DNA of 47,121 bases from JAPUDS01 sp050258575 (GTDB taxonomy: Bacteria; Patescibacteriota; Saccharimonadia; Saccharimonadales; Saccharimonadaceae), in NCBI GenBank assembly GCA_050258575.1, contig JBLMYZ010000047.1, positions 1 through 47,121 on the forward strand, written 5' to 3'. Position numbers and translations under genes: made by a program. Shown here in pieces: positions 40,055-47,121 of the stretch (position 1 is the first letter of the stretch; each line of letters starts with the position of its first letter). The notes under the pieces were generated by a model. The model was not told the DNA's origin and made no database searches. It was given only the letters and a program-made list of their open reading frames with translations.

Positions 40055-40462
40055 TTATCCTCTCCTCGCTTTCGGTGGTCGTGTACCGCCATGAGGGATA
40101 CCGGTCACGTCTTTGATACTAAGCACTGCAATATCGTAGCTCTGTAACGTACGAATCGCCGAGTCGCGTCCTAGCCCGACACCTTTGACAAAAACGTCAA
40201 CTTTTGTCAAGCCAAACTGGCTCTTGGCAGCCTCGGCGGCTTTTTCGCTTGCCACCTGGGCAGCATAGGCGGTGCCTTTTTTGCTCCCTTTGAAACCGCA
40301 AGCTCCGGCGCTCGACTGGGCGATTACATTGCCTTTACCGTCAGTAAACGATACGATCGTGTTGTTAAATGTCGCTTGAATATGCAACTGACCGGTCGGA
40401 ACTGATCGGCGAGCTTTCTTTTTGGTGGTTTTTGCAACTGGTTTCTGTGCAACGTCTGCCAT
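40055..40462 (-). CDS. rpsK: 30S ribosomal protein uS11
   Basis: A 135-residue platform protein. Features are the basic N-terminus, HIQATFNNTIVSFTDGKGN, GFKGSKKGTAYAAQVASEKA and the end GIPHGGTRPPKARRG. It is placed between rpsM and rpsD as in the standard alpha operon. Confidence 0.98.
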   Translation of the reverse strand: MADVAQKPVAKTTKKKARRSVPTGQLHIQATFNNTIVSFTDGKGNVIAQSSAGACGFKGSKKGTAYAAQVASEKAAEAAKSQFGLTKVDVFVKGVGLGRDSAIRTLQSYDIAVLSIKDVTGIPHGGTRPPKARRG

Positions 40463-40474
40463 ATCAACTCCTTC

Positions 40475-40861
40475 CTATGTCTTACTTGCTGCTTTAGGTT
40501 GTGCACCACCGACGGCAATACGTTTGCCGCGGCGAGTTCGGGCGTTAGTGCGAGTGCGCTGGCCGCGAGATGGCAAGCCTTTTTTGTGGCGCTCGCCACG
40601 ATACGAACCGATGTCTTTCAACCGTTTGATATCATTTGCCACGACGCGGTGCAGGTCACCCTCGACCGTAAAGTTAGCGTCAACTTCGTCGCGAATTTTT
40701 TTCAGCTCAGCCTCGGACAAATCCTTGACTCGCTTTGTCGGATCTATTTTCGTCGCTTCAAGTATCTGAGCCGAGTGTTTTGGCCCGATACCGTAGATGT
40801 ATCGAAGCGCAATCTGCACTTGCTTCTCGCTTGGAATCACGACGTTTGCTATGCGTGCCAT
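40475..40861 (-). CDS. rpsM: 30S ribosomal protein uS13
   Basis: A 128-residue head protein that contacts tRNA and 50S. Features are IANVVIPSEKQVQIALRYIYGIG, DLSEAELKKIRDEVD, SYRGERHKKGLPSRGQRTRTNARTRRG. It follows rpmJ with a 6-nt gap. Confidence 0.98.
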   Translation of the reverse strand: MARIANVVIPSEKQVQIALRYIYGIGPKHSAQILEATKIDPTKRVKDLSEAELKKIRDEVDANFTVEGDLHRVVANDIKRLKDIGSYRGERHKKGLPSRGQRTRTNARTRRGKRIAVGGAQPKAASKT

Positions 40862-40867
40862 ATGCGT

Positions 40868-40984
40868 TTATCCCTGCCTCTGCTTATTTTTAGGTTTCTT
40901 TTTGTTGATGACATAGAGCCGCCCTTTTCGGCGGACAATAATATCATCGGGGCTGATTTTTTTGACACTGGCTCGAACCTTCAC
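40868..40984 (-). CDS. rpmJ: 50S ribosomal protein bL36, zinc-free form
   Basis: A 38-residue protein found by reading the gap between rpsM and infA. It starts at GTG 40984, with GGGAGGAA 7-8 nt before it. It reads MKVRASVKKISPDDIIVRRK and ends KNKQRQG. The zinc ligands of the canonical form (Cys11, Cys14, Cys27, His32) are replaced here by Ser, Asp, Asn and a non-His residue, and one residue is inserted. This is the C-minus form. Confidence 0.93.
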   Translation of the reverse strand: MKVRASVKKISPDDIIVRRKGRLYVINKKKPKNKQRQG

Positions 40985-41005
40985 AGTGTATTCCTCCCGT
41001 TATGG

Positions 41006-41230
41006 TTAATCCTTGAGTCGGAAGCTGATTCTGCCCTTTGTGAGATCGTAAGGGGTTAACTCAACCTCGACTTTATCGCCCGGCACTAACTTGATGTAGT
41101 GCTTGCGCATCTTCCCTGACACGTGAGCGATAATACTGTGTCCATTTTCCAGTTCGACACGAAACTTGGCGCCAGGCAAAGCCTCCACCACCACACCGAC
41201 AAGTTTTATGACTTCCTTCGTATTGGACAT
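41006..41230 (-). CDS. infA: Translation initiation factor IF-1
   Basis: A 74-residue OB-fold protein that blocks the A site during initiation. Features are GVVVEALPGAKFRVELENGH, IIAHVSGKMRKHYIKLVPGD and the end TKGRISFRLKD. It heads the operon infA-rpmJ-rpsM-rpsK-rpsD-rpoA-rplQ-rplM-rpsI. Confidence 0.97.
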   Translation of the reverse strand: MSNTKEVIKLVGVVVEALPGAKFRVELENGHSIIAHVSGKMRKHYIKLVPGDKVEVELTPYDLTKGRISFRLKD

Positions 41231-41245
41231 AAGTTACAGTGACGC

Positions 41246-41274
41246 ATTATACACCATAAATAACAGCGTGTAAA
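41246..41274 (-). promoter_or_regulatory. Promoter of the infA-rpsI operon
   Basis: TTTACA (complement of 41269-41274), a 17-bp spacer and TATAAT (complement of 41246-41251). The infA ATG lies 15 nt after the -10 box, leaving a leader of under 10 nt. Confidence 0.85.
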
Positions 41275-41342
41275 CAGATAACGCGACTTTCGTGTCGATT
41301 TTTCGTTTCTAACAACCGCGAGTAGGTATTTTTCACCTCGCT

Positions 41343-42761
41343 CTAGTACTCGTCGTACGTCACCATGAGGGCGCGCGAGTTGATCTGACGGAGAGTTTCG
41401 AGTGCGACTGATACAACGATCAATAACCCAGTTCCGCCAATAGCGAGGTTAGCGGTGTTGAGGCCAAAGTGCGCCGAGATGTATTCGAAAAGAAACGGCA
41501 TCGTCGCGATAAGACCAAGCGCCAGCGAACCGAACAATGTCAAGCGGTTGACGGTGCGGCTAAGGTATTTTTCGGTCTGCGGACCAGGCCGTACGCCTTC
41601 TATAAAACCACCCTGTTTTTGCAAACTCTCGGCGATCTCGTTACTGTTAAACACGATCCCGGTGTAAAAGTACGTGAACATCACGACCAGCAGGAAATAC
41701 ACCACTGGATAGACAAACACCGTCCAGTCCGTCGCCGTCGCGAACGACTGCGCACTCGGCGTCTGGAACCATTTGACGAGGTTCTGGCCAACCGATACCG
41801 CACCACTGTTGTTTTGCATACTCACCAGTACCTGTCCGACAAACGCCGGCAGCGCCAAAAAGGCAACCGCAAAGATAACTGGGATCACTCCAGCGGTGAT
41901 AAGTTTTACCGGCAAAATACTTTTCACGCCGCTGTAGGCAGTGTTTCCGTGCACCCGTTTTGCATAGTTGATGGTGATAATCCGCTGCGCCTCGTTGATC
42001 TTCACCAAAAAGTACAAGATCAAGATACTAACAACCGCAAACGCGAGCAGTGTCCAGGTCGCCACGCCGTTCACCGGCAGCGTCACCCAGTTGAAAATAT
42101 ACAGCTTCGCCTCGTCTGTTGGCACGTAGGCGAGCGAGTTCCAGATCGTCGAAAAAGTTTGCGGCAGGCTAGCGATAATCCCGCCAAAAATCAACAGGCT
42201 AATACCGTTACCGACACCTTGCTCGGTGATCAGCTCGCCGAGCCACATCAGTATCACCGCTCCGGCCGTCATGGCCGACACCGCCAGTACCCACTCAAAC
42301 GGACTAGTGCTTGTCAAAACTGCCGTGTTTCCAGCTAGAACTGTTTGGCGAATAATCAAAATAAAAGCGATCGACTGCAAAATAGCTAGCGGCACCGTCA
42401 ACAGCCGCGTCCACTGGTTGATCTTGCGGCGGCCAGATTCGCCGTCTTTATGAATCTCCTCAAGGCTGGGTATCGCTTTTGTTAGCAACTGCGTGATCAC
42501 CGATGCGGTGATATACGGGCTCAACCCGACAAGGACAATACTAAGACTCGCGAGCGCACCACCGGTCAACAGGTTCATAAAACCACCGAGGTCGGTCGCG
42601 TTTAGTGTCGATTCGATCACTTGTTTGAGTGTCGTTGCGTCTGCGAGCGGCACGGGGACTTGCGCCAGAAAACGGTACGCAACAATAATTCCAACAACAA
42701 TACCGAGCCGCCGCAACATATCACGGTTTTTCAGCGAGGCAAAAATAGTACGCCAGTTCAT
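41343..42761 (-). CDS. secY: Protein translocase subunit SecY
   Basis: A 472-residue ten-helix channel of the Sec translocon. Features are the plug-region GGALASLSIVLVGLSPYITASVI, GRRKINQWTRLLT, GVGNGISLLIFGGI, and the cytosolic loop near YAKRVHGNTAYSGVKSILPVK. The C-terminal RQINSRALMVTYDEY is typical. It is alone between infA and the wall-enzyme genes; adk and map, which commonly follow secY, are absent. A TATACT box (complement of 42796-42801) gives its own short leader. Confidence 0.97.
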   Translation of the reverse strand: MNWRTIFASLKNRDMLRRLGIVVGIIVAYRFLAQVPVPLADATTLKQVIESTLNATDLGGFMNLLTGGALASLSIVLVGLSPYITASVITQLLTKAIPSLEEIHKDGESGRRKINQWTRLLTVPLAILQSIAFILIIRQTVLAGNTAVLTSTSPFEWVLAVSAMTAGAVILMWLGELITEQGVGNGISLLIFGGIIASLPQTFSTIWNSLAYVPTDEAKLYIFNWVTLPVNGVATWTLLAFAVVSILILYFLVKINEAQRIITINYAKRVHGNTAYSGVKSILPVKLITAGVIPVIFAVAFLALPAFVGQVLVSMQNNSGAVSVGQNLVKWFQTPSAQSFATATDWTVFVYPVVYFLLVVMFTYFYTGIVFNSNEIAESLQKQGGFIEGVRPGPQTEKYLSRTVNRLTLFGSLALGLIATMPFLFEYISAHFGLNTANLAIGGTGLLIVVSVALETLRQINSRALMVTYDEY

Positions 42762-42848
42762 GTTTTTCTACAACCCTTCATATTACTTGGAGCTTAGTAT
42801 ATAAGAGTTCGTCAAATATTTCCATAGGTTTCGCTGTTCGCTATGCGG

Positions 42849-42854
42849 TACAAT
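42849..42854 (+). promoter_or_regulatory. -10 box of the carboxypeptidase gene
   Basis: TACAAT, 6 nt before ATG 42861. No good -35 box or Shine-Dalgarno is seen, so a leaderless transcript is predicted. Confidence 0.45.
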
Positions 42855-42860
42855 AACTAT

Positions 42861-43619
42861 ATGGGAACGTTGGGTGTTCGGCTTCGTTACTGGCTGCTAG
42901 GTATAGTTGTGTTGGGTTGTGCTAGCGGCGCTGTAGTATATCTGCTGCTCAACAAACAGCCGCCAGCTGTTGAAGCACCTGCATCGTCACCGGGTATCAC
43001 ATTGCCTGGCGCCGCCCCCATCACTCCGCTCGGCAACATACAAGACGACGCCAGCCTCTGGAAAATCGTTAACAAACACACGCCTTTTACCGACAGTCAG
43101 TATGCCCCAAACGACCTCGAAACTGTCGGCGTCGCCGTCCGCACTGACGTACCCGCCGAAGAACACTCGCTGCGCCGCGGCGTTATGCCGTCACTCGAAC
43201 AGCTTTTTCAAGCCCTAGCAGCACAAGGCTTTGACGCTGTTGTTGCCAGTGGGTATCGCTCGTACGACCTACAGACCAAGTACTACACTACTTATGTTGC
43301 ACTCCACGGCCAAACTGAGGCCGACAAATTCAGCGCCGCGCCTGGTACAAGCGAACATCAGTCCGGTCTCGCTTTTGATATTGCAAACGCGGACAGCAGC
43401 TGCTATCTCGCAGCCTGTTTCGGCGACACTGCGCTCGGCAAATGGCTCGCCGCACACGCTCATAACTACGGGTTTGTCCTGCGATATCCAAAAGACAAAA
43501 CGAACGTAACCGGCTATACCTACGAGCCGTGGCATTTTCGCTATGTTGGCAGTGATCTCGCCAACGCCTTGTTTACCTCCGGCCTCACGCTCGAAGAAGC
43601 CGCGCCGTATCTACGCTAA
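42861..43619 (+). CDS. D-alanyl-D-alanine carboxypeptidase, VanY/M15B family
   Basis: About 252 residues. An N-terminal transmembrane anchor (about 8-28) is followed by an extracytosolic M15-type metallopeptidase domain. Zinc-site motifs are ASGYRSYDLQ, PGTSEHQSGLAFDIAN (His and Asp ligands) and EPWHFRYVG (His ligand with catalytic Glu before it). It trims D-Ala from peptidoglycan stems. ATG 42861 is preferred over 42843 because of the promoter spacing. It is divergent from secY and convergent with the CapA gene (4-nt overlap). The enzyme keeps a zinc site, unlike the core machinery noted elsewhere. Confidence 0.9.
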   Translation: MGTLGVRLRYWLLGIVVLGCASGAVVYLLLNKQPPAVEAPASSPGITLPGAAPITPLGNIQDDASLWKIVNKHTPFTDSQYAPNDLETVGVAVRTDVPAEEHSLRRGVMPSLEQLFQALAAQGFDAVVASGYRSYDLQTKYYTTYVALHGQTEADKFSAAPGTSEHQSGLAFDIANADSSCYLAACFGDTALGKWLAAHAHNYGFVLRYPKDKTNVTGYTYEPWHFRYVGSDLANALFTSGLTLEEAAPYLR

Positions 43620-44803
43620 TTTACTACCTTCACCTCATCACCAAGCGTGTCGCGCACAAACTGTTGCCGGTCTTTAACAGTTATGTTAAATGCCGCCAAG
43701 CGTTCGCCAGCTTGGTCGAGTGGATACAGTGCCAAATGTGTTCGTGTCGACAAACGTCCGGCTTGCCGGTCAGCAACCGGCCAATCATACGCCATAAACG
43801 TCGGTTGAAACATCACGTCGCTCACCGTAACGTCAGTGCCGTTTTTAGTCACGGTAAACTCAGCAACACCGCCCGTCAGCTGGTTAACTTCTAGCTGGCT
43901 CGACAAAAAGTTCCCGAGCGAATACCAGACCAACGTCTTGCCGCCGTCTGGCCGTGCAAGCCGCTCAACCGTTTGCAACACGTGCGGACCAGTGCCTATC
44001 ACGACATCTGCTCCGAGCGACGCAAACAGTGCCGCGGCCGCTCGCTGGTCATCGTTGACGGTCGTTGAGTCCTCCGTCCCCCAGTGGGCCGAAACAACGA
44101 CGACGTCGGCATTTTTACGCGCCTCGCCCAGTAGTGACGTGACGAGTTCATGATTATGGTACGTATTGAGACCGTAGCTTGTTACCGACTGGTTGTTACT
44201 AAAGTCAGCAAACGCCACAAACGCTACTTTGAGAGCATTTTTCGTAAAATACGCCACTGTGTTCTGCTCGTCAACCGAACGATTTGCCCCGCTCACCGCC
44301 AAGATACGTTGCCGCTGCCAAACATCGAGCGTGGCGTCGAGCGCTGGCTGACCTTTGTCAGCAATATGGTTCGTTGCGAGATTGATGAGGTTGCAACCCT
44401 CTTTGTTGAGGTCGCGAGCAAACTCTGTCGGAGCGTTAAATGTCGGATAGCCAGACACGCCGTATGCTTCTCCGGCCGCCGCTGTTTCCGGGTTACAAAA
44501 CACAACATCTTCCTGTTGGTACATATGCCTAACACGGGCAAAATAGGTCGTAAAATCATACCCGCTGTCAGTTTTCGCGTTCGCCACAACCGAATCATGC
44601 GCCAGCATGTCGCCCATTGCAGCAAAATGCAGCGACTGCGACTGAGTGTGCGTCGCAAATGATTGTTCGTTGGACGGTGTCTGCTGTACTGGACTGCGGT
44701 CCAACCACCACGTGGCCGCGACAACAACAGCGACAAGGGCAAGCACTCCCGCGCCAACCACGAACTGCCGTTTTGAGTATGTTTTTCGACCTGGAAGTTT
44801 CAT
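43616..44803 (-). CDS. CapA/PgsA-family poly-gamma-glutamate-synthesis-like protein
   Basis: A 395-residue membrane-anchored protein with an N-terminal helix (about 13-32) and an extracytosolic metallophosphoesterase-like CapA domain. Features are FAAMGDMLAHDSVV, EDVVFCNPETAAAG, NLINLATNHIADKG, VVVVSAHWGTE, DVVIGTGPHVLQTVER and VWYSLGNFLSSQ. CapA proteins take part in capsule polyglutamate export or in wall-related hydrolysis; no pgsB/C partners are seen, so the substrate is unknown. TATACT (complement of 44810-44815) ends 6 nt before the ATG. It sits inside the spc ribosomal cluster. Confidence 0.88.
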   Translation of the reverse strand: MKLPGRKTYSKRQFVVGAGVLALVAVVVAATWWLDRSPVQQTPSNEQSFATHTQSQSLHFAAMGDMLAHDSVVANAKTDSGYDFTTYFARVRHMYQQEDVVFCNPETAAAGEAYGVSGYPTFNAPTEFARDLNKEGCNLINLATNHIADKGQPALDATLDVWQRQRILAVSGANRSVDEQNTVAYFTKNALKVAFVAFADFSNNQSVTSYGLNTYHNHELVTSLLGEARKNADVVVVSAHWGTEDSTTVNDDQRAAAALFASLGADVVIGTGPHVLQTVERLARPDGGKTLVWYSLGNFLSSQLEVNQLTGGVAEFTVTKNGTDVTVSDVMFQPTFMAYDWPVADRQAGRLSTRTHLALYPLDQAGERLAAFNITVKDRQQFVRDTLGDEVKVVN

Positions 44804-44809
44804 AGCGCC

Positions 44810-44815
44810 AGTATA
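44810..44815 (-). promoter_or_regulatory. -10 box of the CapA-like gene
   Basis: TATACT, 6 nt before the ATG at 44803. The -35 region overlaps the rplO terminator. Confidence 0.5.
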
Positions 44816-44817
44816 GC

Positions 44818-44844
44818 AAAAAGCACCCTCGCTGGGTGCTTTTT
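44818..44844. terminator. Terminator after rplO
   Basis: Stem AAAAAGCACCC/GGGTGCTTTTT with a 5-nt loop. It ends the spc transcript before secY, so secY is not in that operon. Confidence 0.93.
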
Positions 44845-44863
44845 AACCGTTGGTGCGTCAACG

Positions 44864-45379
44864 TTATGCGGCTTTTTCAGCCTTTTTTGCTTTTTTTTCG
44901 TCACGTTTTGCCGCCCGTTCCTTGTTCGCTGCAGGCAACTCCGGAACGTCTACTGGTTCAAACGAACCGCCGGCTTTTTTCAGCATTTCAACCGCTCCGG
45001 CGCTTGCAGCTTGCAAACGAACCGTCGCTTTATCGTTATAGTCACCGCGCGCGATCAGTTTCACCGTGTGGTATGGTGTCGCAATAAGCCCAGCTTCAAA
45101 CAAACTCATATTATCAACTGTTGTGCCTTTGACATCATTTAGCTGAGCGGTGTACACCGTCTGCGCTTTGACGCGCAAACTACGGAAGCCGCGTTTTTTT
45201 GGCACGCGCTGGACGAGCTTACCCTGGCCGCCCATAAACGTCGAACCAAATTTGCTGCCAGTGCGCGCACCTTGCCCTTTCGTCCCACGCCCGGCGGTTT
45301 TACCTTGTCCAGCCGAGATACCGCGGCCGACACGTTTCTTATTCTTGTTTGCAGAGATGTTCAACTCGTTGTATTTCAT
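44864..45379 (-). CDS. rplO: 50S ribosomal protein uL15
   Basis: A 171-residue protein. The Gly/Arg-rich N-terminal part has KKRVGRGISAGQGKTAGRGTKG and FGSTFMGGQGKLVQRVPKKRG, followed by the globular domain. The C-terminus has a Lys/Ala extension. It begins directly at the rpsE stop, so no rpmD (uL30) gene lies between them. Confidence 0.97.
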   Translation of the reverse strand: MKYNELNISANKNKKRVGRGISAGQGKTAGRGTKGQGARTGSKFGSTFMGGQGKLVQRVPKKRGFRSLRVKAQTVYTAQLNDVKGTTVDNMSLFEAGLIATPYHTVKLIARGDYNDKATVRLQAASAGAVEMLKKAGGSFEPVDVPELPAANKERAAKRDEKKAKKAEKAA

Positions 45380-45994
45380 TTACTTATCTCCTTTCTTTGC
45401 GGCTTTCTTTGCCGTTTCCTTCTGACTTGTCACCCACTCGCTTTTTGGCACGAGCTGACGCAACGCTTCAATCGTCGCATAGGCGATGTTTACCTTGTTC
45501 GCTGAACCAAGTGATTTGCTCATAAGGTTCGTAATACCCGTCACGCTCACAACCGAACGCACCACGCCACCGGCGATAATACCGGTACCCGGCGCCGCGC
45601 GTTTCAGTAGCACACGCGCACCGTCAACTTTGACTTCGATATCGTGTGGAATAGTCGTGTTAACAATCGGGATAGTGATGAGGCTCTTTTTCGCGACATC
45701 GGTTGCTTTTTGCACTGCGACTTGCACGTCAGCACCTTTGGCAACACCGACACCAACCTTGTTTTTGCGGTCACCAACAACAACCAGCGCCTTAAAGCGG
45801 AAGCGTCGACCGCCTTTCACGACACGAGCCACGCGGTCAATCGCAATAACGTTCTCTTCGTACATTTTCTCTTCTTTTGGCGCCTCGCGTCGGTCGTTCC
45901 GGCGCGGACGGCGCTCGCCGCCATCATTGCGACCACCTGTGCGCGGCGCACCTTGCGGTTTGACTTGTGACGTTGTTTTCTGATCTTCAGCCAT
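45380..45994 (-). CDS. rpsE: 30S ribosomal protein uS5
   Basis: A 204-residue protein with an N-terminal ~40-residue basic/Gly-rich extension (RTGGRNDGGERRPRRNDRRE) before the canonical EENVIAIDRVARVVKGGRRF. The dsRBD-like domain and GTGIIAGGVVRSVVSVTGI follow. Start 45994 (MAEDQKTTSQ) is chosen; the longer frame overlaps rplR. Confidence 0.97.
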   Translation of the reverse strand: MAEDQKTTSQVKPQGAPRTGGRNDGGERRPRRNDRREAPKEEKMYEENVIAIDRVARVVKGGRRFRFKALVVVGDRKNKVGVGVAKGADVQVAVQKATDVAKKSLITIPIVNTTIPHDIEVKVDGARVLLKRAAPGTGIIAGGVVRSVVSVTGITNLMSKSLGSANKVNIAYATIEALRQLVPKSEWVTSQKETAKKAAKKGDK

Positions 45995-45995
45995 A

Positions 45996-46352
45996 TTAGA
46001 ACTCCAGTCCTTCCTCGCGTGCTGCGTTAGCGAACGCTTGCAAGCGTCCGGCGTACTGTCGACCGTTCCGATCAAATACCACAGTTGAAATCTTGGCCTT
46101 TTTCGCTTTCACAGCGACCGCTTTGCCAACTTCGGCAGCTTTTTCAGTCATCGTTCCGGTCAATTTTTTGTCACCAACCGTTGTGGCAGCAACCAGCGTT
46201 TTTCGAGCAGTATCATCAATAATTTGCGCTGACACGTGCATATTTGAGATCGTGACTGTTAAACGTGGTCGTTCAGCAGTCCCTGACACCTTGGCGCGAA
46301 CACGGCCTTTGCGCAGGGAGCGGCCAAGTAGTTTTTTCGCTAGATCATTCAT
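45996..46352 (-). CDS. rplR: 50S ribosomal protein uL18
   Basis: A 118-residue 5S rRNA-binding protein. Features are RVRAKVSGTAERPRLTVTIS, NMHVSAQIIDD and the end VVFDRNGRQYAGRLQAFANA. It lies between rplF and rpsE in the standard spc order. Confidence 0.97.
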   Translation of the reverse strand: MNDLAKKLLGRSLRKGRVRAKVSGTAERPRLTVTISNMHVSAQIIDDTARKTLVAATTVGDKKLTGTMTEKAAEVGKAVAVKAKKAKISTVVFDRNGRQYAGRLQAFANAAREEGLEF

Positions 46353-46355
46353 GGC

Positions 46356-46895
46356 TTATTTCCCCGTCTTTCCTGCTTTGCGAAGGATTACTTCGTCAGC
46401 ATATTTAATACCTTTGCCCTTGTACGGCTCTGGCTTCTTTAACGCGCGAATCTCGGCAGCGACCTGACCAACTTGTTGTTTGTTGATCCCGCTGACGGTG
46501 ATTTCCATCTTATTTACAGTGATATTCACCCCTTCTGGTGCTGTGAATTTCACCGGGTGTGAAAACCCAAGCGCCATTTCGAGATTCTGACCGCCGCCGT
46601 TAACACGAAAACCGACGCCGTTAACTTCAAGCTTCTTTTCAAAGCCCTGGGTAACACCCACGACCATATTGTTGATCAACGCGCGCATCAGACCATGCTG
46701 GGCGCGAGCTTCTTTTGATTCATCTTTGGGGTGAACCGTCAGAGTACCGTCTTCGACTTTCACATCGACAGCTGGTGTGATGAATTGTGTCAGTTCGCCT
46801 TTCGGGCCAACGACTTTCACGTCACCAGAGTCAACCGTGATTGTCACACCTGACGGAATCTCGATTGGTAGTTTTCCGATTCGACTCAGACTCAT
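46356..46895 (-). CDS. rplF: 50S ribosomal protein uL6
   Basis: A 179-residue protein. It starts MSLSRIGKLPIEIPSGVT and carries GPKGELTQF, the duplicated beta-sheet domain with GVTQGFEKKLEVNGVGFR, and the C-terminal KKPEPYKGKGIKYADEVILR. It follows rpsH after an unusually long spacer of 142 bp. Confidence 0.98.
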   Translation of the reverse strand: MSLSRIGKLPIEIPSGVTITVDSGDVKVVGPKGELTQFITPAVDVKVEDGTLTVHPKDESKEARAQHGLMRALINNMVVGVTQGFEKKLEVNGVGFRVNGGGQNLEMALGFSHPVKFTAPEGVNITVNKMEITVSGINKQQVGQVAAEIRALKKPEPYKGKGIKYADEVILRKAGKTGK

Positions 46896-46910
46896 ATGAG
46901 TTGGAATATA

Positions 46911-47035
46911 GAATTTGGATTATAGATTATGGAGTGATAACCTTTTGTCCGTTTCTATACTCATCTCCTTTCTTATATTATTGTTCTTTCGTGATAGATT
47001 ATTTGTGATCATTCCATAATCTATCATCTATATTC
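46911..47035. repeat. AT-rich inverted repeat between rpsH and rplF
   Basis: Arms 46911-46938 and 47008-47035 match as inverted repeats at 24 of 28 positions. A third copy of the ATAGATTAT core lies at 46993-47001 and can pair with 47016-47025. The neighbouring genes are much richer in GC. It could be a decayed small mobile repeat (MITE-like), a processing stem-loop or a regulatory structure inside the spc operon. Confidence 0.7.
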
Positions 47036-47037
47036 TT

Positions 47038-47121
47038 CTAGTAAACCTTACAAATTAGCTCGCCGCCGAGGCGTTGTTTGACAGCTTCGACACCAGTCAT
47101 CACGCCTTTTGAGGTGCTGAC
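47038..47121 (-). CDS. rpsH: 30S ribosomal protein uS8 (C-terminal fragment at window edge)
   Basis: The last 27 codons of rpsH, reading VSTSKGVMTGVEAVKQRLGG then ELICKVY and TAG at 47038. STSKGVMT and a GGE(I/L)xC end are the uS8 hallmark. The rest lies beyond the window. It is placed just before rplF, as expected in the spc order. Confidence 0.9.
   Translation of the reverse strand, partial: VSTSKGVMTGVEAVKQRLGGELICKVY

Overview
This 47 kb window looks like a chromosomal segment of a reduced bacterium of the Candidate Phyla Radiation, most likely Saccharibacteria (TM7). That is an inference from four points: the compact ribosomal and RNA-polymerase clusters; uL30 (rpmD) missing between rpsE and rplO; the absence of adk and map downstream of secY; and a sparse accessory set with lactate dehydrogenase. 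TGA is used as an ordinary stop (trpS, rluD, the recombinase), so the TGA-to-Gly code of SR1/Gracilibacteria does not apply. Two genes, an Rpf-type muralytic protein and an Rv2466c-like DsbA-family protein, resemble actinobacterial families. This fits a lineage living on actinobacterial hosts, but the sequence alone does not prove transfer.

Layout. Positions 1-2044 hold a large serine recombinase between ~139-bp inverted repeats, ending inside a tRNA-Thr gene. Positions 2089-7456 hold a frameshifted hypothetical gene, the DsbA-like gene, tgt, the Rpf protein, a GH13 enzyme, and tRNA-Thr(TGT) and tRNA-Tyr(GTA). Positions 7494-8547 are the wreck of a restriction-modification system in which a D12-type methyltransferase N-terminus is fused to an AlwI-like nuclease. 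Positions 8577-11943 form the operon trpS-rluD-holB plus a TPR gene, divergent from a lipid kinase gene. Positions 12899-23150 hold the str-type genes (rpsL, rpsG, fusA, tuf, rpsJ), interrupted by ldh and by a membrane flavin/heme redox group (ferric-reductase-like protein, ApbE, FMN-binding protein, two further membrane proteins). Positions 23403-30908 hold a small ORF and rpoC-rpoB. Positions 31300-35553 hold clpP with a CIRCE operator, a 1018-residue secreted propeller-like protein and a small membrane protein. Positions 35751-47121 hold tig and the alpha/spc ribosomal genes (rpsI, rplM, rplQ, rpoA, rpsD, rpsK, rpsM, rpmJ, infA, secY, then rplO, rpsE, rplR, rplF and partial rpsH). A VanY-like carboxypeptidase gene and a CapA-like gene are wedged between secY and rplO.

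The most striking observations are these. (i) The zinc-binding cysteines are lost from both zinc sites of RpoC and from bL36 and uS4, which suggests a zinc-independent transcription/translation core. (ii) The recombinase is flanked by inverted repeats that reach the tRNA 3' end. (iii) At about ten genes the -10 box lies only 6-8 nt before the start codon, which predicts extensive leaderless mRNA. (iv) A putative extracytosolic flavin/heme electron-transfer module sits inside the ribosomal region. (v) A decayed restriction-modification system has collapsed into a methyltransferase-nuclease fusion.
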